Positions 7,994 through 15,124 of a stretch of DNA of 64,000 bases are shown here, one piece after another; position 1 is the first letter of the stretch, and each line of letters starts with the position of its first letter. The stretch comes from Desulfatirhabdium sp040755275 (lineage in GTDB: Bacteria; Desulfobacterota; Desulfobacteria; Desulfobacterales; Desulfatirhabdiaceae), in contig JBFMBE010000001.1 of the NCBI GenBank assembly GCA_040755275.1, positions 14,758 through 78,757 of the forward strand. The letters are read 5' to 3'. The translations under genes were made by a program, and so were the position numbers. The notes under the pieces were generated by a model. That model made no database searches and was not told where the DNA came from. It saw only the letters and a list, made by a program, of their open reading frames with translations.

Positions 7994-9865
7994 ATGATAC
8001 AATCTCTTCGCCGCCTCGTCACTACCATCCATCATCCCATTTTTTCGAACATTGCCTGGTGGGCTGCCTTTTCTTTCCTGTTGATTCCAGTCGTCGAGTT
8101 TCGAAATCGAATCGCCGACGATATCGATTCATCTTATATCTTTCTGCAAAACTATCTGGTGCATACGTCTTTTCTTTTCGGAAAGGACGTCGTTTTCACC
8201 TATGGTCCATTGGGATTTTTGATTCTGCATTTGAATTACCATCACAATCTCATCTGGGCCATTGGCTTCGCACTCCTGCTGTGGGGTCTTGTCATCGGAG
8301 GGCTTTGGTATTACTTGACCCGCTTCCCCCAACAGAAATTTTCACTGCTTGCCTTTGTTCTTCTGGCTTTGACCATCAGCAACAACATCTATTACACCTT
8401 TGTTTTTCTGTATTCCGCTCAATCCTTGATATTTCCCAGAACCGCCCGCTATGTCTCCTTCTGGTTGCTGCTTCTCTATGCCGTGTTGATGGTTTTCGTG
8501 AAACTGGATATCGGCATATCTACCCTGATCATTTGCATGGTGATTCTGCTGACCTATGTCGTTGGCAAGGAAATCTCCCTTTCCCAGGGAATCCTCCTGC
8601 TTGCCTGCGTTCCCATCCTCTTCGCTCTGTCCTACTGGATATACAATCCTTCCTGGGCGGATTTGTGGACATATGTCAAAAGCGGTCTCGACCTTTCCGG
8701 TGAATACGCCGCGTTGCTTTCCCTAGGCGAAGAACCGGTCGCTTTCCGGGTCGGTACGGGTGCTCTTGTCCTGTGGATCCTCATGACGGGCTGGTTGTTC
8801 TTTCGAAAACAGGTTCAGATGGGATTTCTCTTTCTCATCGGTTCCATTCAGCTCTGGTTTTCATACAAGCATGGATTCATCCGGCAGGATTATCCGCACT
8901 GGATCATGTTTTTCGAGAAGATCCCGGCGCTGTTCGGAGCGACTGCCCTGTTCGTTTCGACGGAGAATCTCAGACGATGGACAGCCGGGTTTGGTCTTAC
9001 GATGATCGGGGTGATGTTCTGGTTTCATGTCGTTCATGACAACGGAGTGATTTACTTGGAGGACCTCTTTGAAGATCGCACGATTGTCTTCCGGTTGCCC
9101 GAAGTCGTATCTCTTCTCCGTTCATCTCCGGTGAACGGGATTCAACCAATTCCATCCGAGCTTCGATCCGAGATCGGGAATCGACCGGTGACGATTTTTC
9201 CCTGGGCCTTGTCCAGGGTTTTTTCGGATAGCTTGAACTACGTGCCCATGTTCGTTCCCCAATCCTATCAAGCCTATACCGCTTTTCTGGATCGGCAGAC
9301 GGCCATGAAGCTCGAAGCAGGGGAAACGATACCGGAGTTCGTGCTTTTTGACTGGATGCGCATCGATGACCGCCATCCCTTGGTGGATGTTCCCCATACC
9401 TGGTTGATCTTCTACAAATGGTACAATGCCAAACGATGTGAAGACCAATTGTATTTGGTCAGGCGTGCTACCCCTCGGTTTCAGGACATTCAATTCATCG
9501 AGAAAACGGTCGGGAGATTCGGGGAATGGATTTCCTTGCCTTTGGAACATCGGGGGGTGACGATTCAATGCAGCCTGAATAAAACGCTTGCTGGAAGGCT
9601 TGTCAACGCTGCATATCGATTGCCCCCCCTGATGATGGAGGTCGTGATGGCGTCCGGAATCGTTGTGGGTTGGCGGGTTCCTCCGGATGTCTTGAAAAAT
9701 CCCACACTGATCGATTGCCTGCCGTTGACGGAAGAGCATGTATTGGCTGTCATGAATGAAAAGGGATCGTCTTTTCCGGATCGGGTCCTTCGCTTTCGCC
9801 TCCATGGCGAGGGTGCCCGGTACTATCAGGAGCCGTTCAAGATCACCTTCGGTCGATTGCAATAG
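7994..9865 (+). CDS. Large multi-pass membrane protein of unknown function
   Basis: A 623-residue protein. Residues 20 to about 365 carry roughly nine or ten hydrophobic segments (for example around 22-38, 86-110, 115-140, 152-172, 176-218 and 252-300); the remaining 250 residues look soluble. A short motif VFTYGPLGFL near residue 69, after a DDIDSSY acidic patch, reminds me of membrane glycosyltransferase-like proteins, in which an acidic residue in the first loop is catalytic, but this is only an analogy. No neighbour explains it; cmk ends 81 bases upstream. ATG 7994 has only a weak ribosome site (GTTGAG). Confidence 0.8.
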   Translation: MIQSLRRLVTTIHHPIFSNIAWWAAFSFLLIPVVEFRNRIADDIDSSYIFLQNYLVHTSFLFGKDVVFTYGPLGFLILHLNYHHNLIWAIGFALLLWGLVIGGLWYYLTRFPQQKFSLLAFVLLALTISNNIYYTFVFLYSAQSLIFPRTARYVSFWLLLLYAVLMVFVKLDIGISTLIICMVILLTYVVGKEISLSQGILLLACVPILFALSYWIYNPSWADLWTYVKSGLDLSGEYAALLSLGEEPVAFRVGTGALVLWILMTGWLFFRKQVQMGFLFLIGSIQLWFSYKHGFIRQDYPHWIMFFEKIPALFGATALFVSTENLRRWTAGFGLTMIGVMFWFHVVHDNGVIYLEDLFEDRTIVFRLPEVVSLLRSSPVNGIQPIPSELRSEIGNRPVTIFPWALSRVFSDSLNYVPMFVPQSYQAYTAFLDRQTAMKLEAGETIPEFVLFDWMRIDDRHPLVDVPHTWLIFYKWYNAKRCEDQLYLVRRATPRFQDIQFIEKTVGRFGEWISLPLEHRGVTIQCSLNKTLAGRLVNAAYRLPPLMMEVVMASGIVVGWRVPPDVLKNPTLIDCLPLTEEHVLAVMNEKGSSFPDRVLRFRLHGEGARYYQEPFKITFGRLQ

Positions 9866-10114
9866 ATGCGTGTTCGGGAGGGCCTCGAACAAGGCTTGCG
9901 TTCGAGGGGAGGTGACCATAGTTTTCTCGATGTATCCGGAGGTTAAATGGCTCTGGATTGGATTTCCGGGGCCTTTGGGCAAGAGAAGTCGTATTGAATC
10001 AAGTCGCCAAAAATCTGCAATTCTCTATTGGTCTGCCCCCCCTGCTTGAGGTCCGGCATTGACCGAAAAATCGTGGATAGCGAGTTTTAGCAACATCTTG
10101 GATAATCCATGTCA
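9866..10114. other. Non-coding stretch with a degenerate repeat fragment
   Basis: I find no supported gene. At about 10030-10097 a segment reading GCCCCCCCTGCTTGAGG, then GAAAAATCGTGGATAGCGAG and ending in CAACATC, is a decayed version of 58728-58786 in the long repeat copy (there GCCCCCCTGCTGGAGGC, GAAAATCCGTGGATGGCGAC). It looks like the remains of one end of that element. Confidence 0.5.
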
Positions 10115-10287
10115 ATTCCGCCGAAACAATGTACCAATTTTTCCGGTGAGAAAATCCACCCGTTCTCGCCAATTTGATTCATTCGTTTTCTTCCTCAATT
10201 TGCGATAGAAAATTCTTTTTTCTTCCTCCGGTGTTTCAAGTGAGATTGCATTCCTGAAGACTTTGTTCTGATATGGTTTCTTCCATA
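10115..10287. repeat. Duplicated 160-170 base segment, copy A (upstream of the 49-residue gene)
   Basis: Aligns with 12145-12303: both run from ATTCCGCC/TTTCCGCC through GTACCAATTTTT, TCATTCGTTTTCTT, the identical CTCAATTTGCGATAGAAAA, and end with TTCTTCCATA. They differ by scattered substitutions, one insertion of about 10 bases in this copy and a single-base indel. Here the homology stops at 10287, immediately before the ribosome site of the mini-protein gene; in copy B it stops where the CRISPR array begins. Confidence 0.85.
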
Positions 10288-10301
10288 AGGAGGAAGAAAC
10301 C

Positions 10302-10451
10302 ATGGGTACGTTCAAATGCGTTCATTGTGGCAAAACCTGGGGCGATCCGATCAAAACGTATCTGGAAATACGTATCGAACAGCAGAACGATATTCGCAAA
10401 ACTGTCCAGCAGTTCAACCAGTTCAAACGGGACGATGGCCTTCAGGTGTGA
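10302..10451 (+). CDS. 49-residue CxxC mini-protein (putative)
   Basis: ATG 10302 is preceded by AAGGAGG (10287-10293) at ideal spacing. The protein begins MGTFKCVHCGKTWGDP, a single CxxC knuckle (C6, C9) like half a zinc ribbon, followed by a charged and glutamine-rich helix-like part (IEQQNDIRKTVQQFNQFKR) up to residue 43. One knuckle is not enough for a normal zinc site unless the protein dimerises. The strong ribosome site, clean codon use and a hairpin downstream at 10663 support a real gene. Its 5' region is the duplicated sequence that also flanks the CRISPR array. Function unknown. Confidence 0.6.
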   Translation: MGTFKCVHCGKTWGDPIKTYLEIRIEQQNDIRKTVQQFNQFKRDDGLQV

Positions 10452-10948
10452 GGAAACAGCTAGACATCTGATCCCTGAAGAAACCTCGGCATCCTTTTGG
10501 CAACCGATAGTCATTTAAGGACCTCTGTTGCCGGCACCACCCTATTTGGCGCATTTTTGCGGCAACGACGCATACCCTTGTCCAAAATCAACCCCAAGCC
10601 CTAACTGGTCCCCTCAATACCGGAAAAATGGCCCCTATTTTCGTCGGAAGTAATATGAAACGACAAGACCCCGGGGGGATCACCCCACGGGGTCTTGTGT
10701 TCAACAAGAACCGCTGAAGTTCAGCGGATGAAATTTGACTCCCTGAGTGCAACCCTCTTCATAACCGTTCTCTTTCTTCTGCAGTTGACAGAAAACCAAC
10801 ATTATCAACTGGTTATAAAAGAGCAGGCCGTTCCCTGGGAGGTGGAAGCGGCGTTGAATCGACTTTCCCAGGCACCCAGTCAGGCCGTGTGTGTCACAAA
10901 GCATGGCGCAAATGTGGCGTAAACATTGTCGCAAACCTGTCGCAAAGA
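10452..10948. other. Intergenic stretch, no supported gene
   Basis: About 500 bases between the mini-protein and the fic stop. It contains a hairpin (annotated separately) and a short perfect dyad CCGCTGAA/TTCAGCGG near 10711-10727. A 75-codon frame (10695-10922) has no ribosome site and atypical composition; I do not accept it. Confidence 0.5.
10663..10698. terminator. Strong hairpin, possible terminator
   Basis: ACAAGACCCCG pairs with CGGGGTCTTGT (11 of 11) around a 14-base loop that is itself partly self-complementary (GGGG...CCCC). No long T run follows on either strand, so it is a bidirectional-type hairpin rather than a textbook intrinsic terminator. It lies between the convergent mini-protein gene and fic. 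Confidence 0.55.
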
Positions 10949-11998
10949 TTAGTCCCCTTCCGCCAATCGGTAGAGCAGTTGGTGCGTTTCACCCTCGCTG
11001 ACGATCAATCCTCGGTCCACCATCACTTTCAGGTCTCGCTGCAGAGACCGGCGGCTGACATCGGGGCATAAGCCCTCGAAATCCTGGATGGTCAGACTGC
11101 CGCGCTCCAAGATGTGGGCGAGGGCTTTGGCCTGGCGGTCCGAAAGCCGGTGCTCTTTGACCAGCAGGTCCCGTCGGATGGCCTGCTCGCCACGCTCTCT
11201 GACTTCGGTAAGCTGGGTAGTCAGCCCTTCGACGAAATATTCCAGCCAGCCGGTCATATCCATCCCGTGCTCGAGGACGCTCTGGATAGCCCGATAGAAT
11301 GCCGGCCGGTCTCGGTCGTAGAATTCGCTGATCGTAAACAGCCGCTTGAAGTCGTACCCGGCTCGGTAGAGGCACAAGGTCGAGAGCAGCCGGGATGTCC
11401 GACCGTTGCCATCCAGGAACGGGTGGATATGCACGAACTGGAACTGAGAGATGCCGCTCACCAGAACCGGGTGAATTTCCTTCTCCTGGTTCAGCCAGTC
11501 CACCAGCTCCGCCATCATGATCGGCACATCGTACGCCGGGGGCGGTGTGTAGACCGTCTCGCCGGTCACGGAATTGACCACGTAGTTCTGGATTCTCCGG
11601 TACTCGCCGGGAGCAGCGGCTTCGCCCCGCACGCCCTCGACGAGCCGTTTGTGGATTTCCCGAACCAGCCCCTCCGTGATCGGACCGCCTTCCTCGAGAT
11701 ACTCCGAAACGAACTCAAAGGCTTTCTTGTAGTTCAGCAGTTCCCGCACATCATCGGGATCGGCCTCGGGGACCGGCTTGCCTTCCAGGAGTTGCACGGC
11801 CTGATCCAAGGTCAGGCGCGTACCCTCGATATGCGTGGTGTGATGGGCTTCAAGAATCAACGCACGGCGTCCCATCTCCCTCACCCAGGCCTCGGACAAA
11901 GTCGCGGCTTCCAGGAACCCCCGAGCCCGCTCGATGCGGGTCAGCCCGGCGGTGATCCGGTTGGTGATCACGAAGATGGGTTTAAAGGTCTTGCTCAT
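10949..11998 (-). CDS. Fic family protein (probable AMP-transferase) with C-terminal winged helix
   Basis: Fic enzymes transfer AMP or a similar group from a nucleotide to a hydroxyl side chain of a target protein. The complete core motif HPFLDGNGR lies at residues 192-200, with R203 following, so the active site looks intact. Residues T54-x3-E58-G59 (TTHIEG) fit the (S/T)xxxE(G/N) inhibitory helix, placing it in the class with the inhibitor at the N-terminus of the same chain: auto-inhibited until released. About the last 70 residues (from LSDRQAKALAHIL) look like a winged helix for DNA binding or self-regulation. 349 residues is normal. ATG 11998 is the natural start. No separate antitoxin gene is convincing. 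It sits alone between the CRISPR trailer flank and the mini-protein. Confidence 0.92.
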   Translation of the reverse strand: MSKTFKPIFVITNRITAGLTRIERARGFLEAATLSEAWVREMGRRALILEAHHTTHIEGTRLTLDQAVQLLEGKPVPEADPDDVRELLNYKKAFEFVSEYLEEGGPITEGLVREIHKRLVEGVRGEAAAPGEYRRIQNYVVNSVTGETVYTPPPAYDVPIMMAELVDWLNQEKEIHPVLVSGISQFQFVHIHPFLDGNGRTSRLLSTLCLYRAGYDFKRLFTISEFYDRDRPAFYRAIQSVLEHGMDMTGWLEYFVEGLTTQLTEVRERGEQAIRRDLLVKEHRLSDRQAKALAHILERGSLTIQDFEGLCPDVSRRSLQRDLKVMVDRGLIVSEGETHQLLYRLAEGD

Positions 11999-12144
11999 TT
12001 CAGTATTCTCTGTCTAGCAGAATTTTCTCAGTCCTTTGAAACGGTACCAATGCAAAAACACTCGTCAAGGATCTTCGAATTATCAAATCCATCGAAATTT
12101 TGGGCATAGCTCAGGTTTTCGACGAATACCTCGATACCTGTTAT
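11999..12144. other. fic upstream region
   Basis: The 5' side of fic. On the minus strand a short frame of 35 codons (ATG near 12108, stop overlapping the fic upstream region) is possible but has no ribosome site, so I do not call it. Beyond 12145 the duplicated segment begins. Confidence 0.4.
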
Positions 12145-12303
12145 TTCCGCCGAGAAGATGTACCAATTTTTTCAGTGGGAAAATCTACCAGCTCTTGCCC
12201 AATTGATCCATTCGTTTTCTTGCTCAATTTGCGATAGAAAACTCTTTTTTCTTCTCCTGCGATTGCCTTCCTGAGGCTTTGTTCAGATATGGATTCTTCC
12301 ATA
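12145..12303. repeat. Duplicated segment, copy B, abutting the trailer end of the CRISPR array
   Basis: Second copy of 10115-10287. It is AT-rich and immediately precedes the outermost repeat, so it resembles a leader. However, the orientation of the cas genes, the 5'-handle half of the repeat and the degenerate terminal repeat next to it all make this the leader-distal end. It is better read as the 5' region of a lost paralogue of the mini-protein gene, cut off by the array. Confidence 0.8.
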
Positions 12304-13553
12304 GGGTCGATCCCCGCGTACGCGGGGGAGCCTTGGCCAAATCCTGACAAAAATTGCCTTCTGCAGGTCGATCCCCGCGTGCGCGGGGGAGCCGCCGGGT
12401 CAGGGAAAAAGCCATTGGGGACCAGGGGTCGATCCCCGCGTGCGCGGGGGAGCCTCGGTCTTGTCCTTGGACAAGATTCCCGCCTCGGGTCGATCCCCGC
12501 GTGCGCGGGGGAGCCGCTAGCGCAGCGCGGATGTTTTCAGAAACACCGGGTCGATCCCCGCGTGCGCGGGGGAGCCTGCCGGGAAACAGTAGCCCAGGAG
12601 GCATCATGGGGTCGATCCCCGCGTGCGCGGGGGAGCCATGTTTCGCGACGAAGTATTTCGAAACGACGTAGGTCGATCCCCGCGTGCGCGGGGGAGCCCC
12701 ACGCCTGGCAGGCACTTGTTGCCTGACCGGGGGTCGATCCCCGCGTGCGCGGGGGAGCCAGCCCCTCCCCGGGGGGGGTGCAAGTATTTTCGGTCGATCC
12801 CCGCGTGCGCGGGGGAGCCGTACACAAACAAATCTTTACCTACATAGCCAAAGGTCGATCCCCGCGTGCGCGGGGGAGCCCATTCCATCGCTCGATGAAA
12901 AAATGGGATTGTGGGTCGATCCCCGCGTGCGCGGGGGAGCCCCTATCTCGTACTCTCGGTACAATGTGGGATGAGGTCGATCCCCGCGTGCGCGGGGGAG
13001 CCGGTTGTCGCAAAAGCGATACCGATGAGCGCTTAGGTCGATCCCCGCGTGCGCGGGGGAGCCATGATGGCGTCATGATATCATGGGATGGCGCGGGGTC
13101 GATCCCCGCGTGCGCGGGGGAGCCGTTAATGTTTGTTGGTTTGGGATTTTAGGGAAAGGTCGATCCCCGCGTGCGCGGGGGAGCCACCCTCTTCTCCAAG
13201 AGGTGGGGTGCAACAAAAGGTCGATCCCCGCGTGCGCGGGGGAGCCGGATATTGGGTAGTCACGTGTCTGGCGACATAGGGTCGATCCCCGCGTGCGCGG
13301 GGGAGCCGGCGGTTGAAAATTTTTTAGCCTGAAAGCGGATGGGTCGATCCCCGCGTGCGCGGGGGAGCCCAGGACCTCAATGTCCCAAAGGGACTTCGGG
13401 GGGGTCGATCCCCGCGTGCGCGGGGGAGCCGTACACAAACAAATCTTTACCTACATAGCCAAAGGTCGATCCCCGCGTGCGCGGGGGAGCCGTCGCAGGG
13501 CAAAGCAGCCTTGACCGCTGGCAAGGTCGATCCCCGCGTGCGCGGGGGAGCCC

Positions 13554-13653
13554 NNNNNNNNNNNNNNNNNNNNNNNNNNNNNNNNNNNNNNNNNNNNNNN
13601 NNNNNNNNNNNNNNNNNNNNNNNNNNNNNNNNNNNNNNNNNNNNNNNNNNNNN
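13554..13653. other. Assembly gap inside the CRISPR array (100 N)
   Basis: Exactly 100 N between a complete repeat (13525-13552) and the last two bases of a spacer before the repeat at 13656. The true number of missing repeat units is unknown, since 100 is a conventional filler length. Confidence 0.95.
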
Positions 13654-15024
13654 AAGGTCGATCCCCGCGTGCGCGGGGGAGCCCGGTAGAACAGAAAGCA
13701 GCTGCCCTTGCCGGTGGGTCGATCCCCGCGTGCGCGGGGGAGCCGAACCACCCGCATGTCTCCGAAGAGCTGATCGAGGTCGATCCCCGCGTGCGCGGGG
13801 GAGCCCCTTAAAGATTGTATTTCGGGATACATAAAAAAGGTCGATCCCCGCGTGCGCGGGGGAGCCGCATGCCGGTGACAAGGGAAGGGGCTGGACAAAG
13901 GTCGATCCCCGCGTGCGCGGGGGAGCCCGATGACGTCGAGAGGTGGGTAAGGGGTCACCGGGTCGATCCCCGCGTGCGCGGGGGAGCCCGTCGTCATTGT
14001 CACAGAAGCAGATCTCCGTATGGTCGATCCCCGCGTGCGCGGGGGAGCCTCACGCATACTTAGCATGATCAGCATCACCATAGGTCGATCCCCGCGTGCG
14101 CGGGGGAGCCCCTTAAAGATTGTATTTCGGGATACATAAAAAAGGTCGATCCCCGCGTGCGCGGGGGAGCCACGAAAGTCATGTGTCCTGGATCGCCAGG
14201 GCACGGTCGATCCCCGCGTGCGCGGGGGAGCCAGATGTTGGATAGGAATAGGAATAGGAAAGATGGGTCGATCCCCGCGTGCGCGGGGGAGCCGCAAACA
14301 AGCATCGATCGAGAAGCAAGACTCGAGGTCGATCCCCGCGTGCGCGGGGGAGCCCTAACTAATCAAAAATCAACCGCGGCAAAGCGGGGTCGATCCCCGC
14401 GTGCGCGGGGGAGCCAGGGGGGGGGCGTTTGGCTGCCCCGCGGGGTCGGGTCGATCCCCGCGTGCGCGGGGGAGCCAGGGGGGGGCGTTTGGCTGCCCCG
14501 CGGGGTCGGGTCGATCCCCGCGTGCGCGGGGGAGCCTTTGAATGGGACGTGTTTTCGCAATACTATCCAGGTCGATCCCCGCGTGCGCGGGGGAGCCTCT
14601 ATGGAGACGGCACGTCTTCTTTCTTCAAAAGGTCGATCCCCGCGTGCGCGGGGGAGCCGCATGCCGGTGACGATGGGAAAGGCTGGACAAAGGTCGATCC
14701 CCGCGTGCGCGGGGGAGCCCCTTAAAGATTGTATTTCGGGATACATAAAAAAGGTCGATCCCCGCGTGCGCGGGGGAGCCTTCCACTTCCTGTTCTTTTC
14801 CTTGTCTATTTGTGGTCGATCCCCGCGTGCGCGGGGGAGCCGGCTGCTGGAGAGCAGTCGCGAGACCCCGATATGGTCGATCCCCGCGTGCGCGGGGGAG
14901 CCCCCCGCCTCTTGGGAAGAGGGTGGGAGGGATAAGGTCGATCCCCGCGTGCGCGGGGGAGCCCGCCATATCGTCCCATCCGGTGAGGATCTACCAGGTC
15001 GATCCCCGCGTGCGCGGGGGAGCC

Positions 15025-15124
15025 NNNNNNNNNNNNNNNNNNNNNNNNNNNNNNNNNNNNNNNNNNNNNNNNNNNNNNNNNNNNNNNNNNNNNNNNNNNN
15101 NNNNNNNNNNNNNNNNNNNNNNNN
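15025..15124. other. Second assembly gap inside the CRISPR array (100 N)
   Basis: Exactly 100 N after the repeat ending at 15024; sequence resumes in the last five bases (GAGCC) of another repeat. The next two spacers form the pair that is duplicated at 16045-16138, so collapsed repeats probably broke the assembly here. Confidence 0.95.

Noticed and set aside
10695..10922. 75-codon frame before fic
   Set aside because: No ribosome site, no domain, composition unlike neighbours.
11999..12110. Short minus-strand frame as a Fic antitoxin
   Set aside because: 35 codons, no ribosome site, no inhibitory motif; the Fic protein already carries its own inhibitory helix.
12145..12303. AT-rich segment next to the array taken as the CRISPR leader
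   Set aside because: cas gene direction, the GGGGATCGACC handle on the minus strand, the degenerate repeat at this end and the PAM-side evidence all put the leader at the 19.16 kb end.
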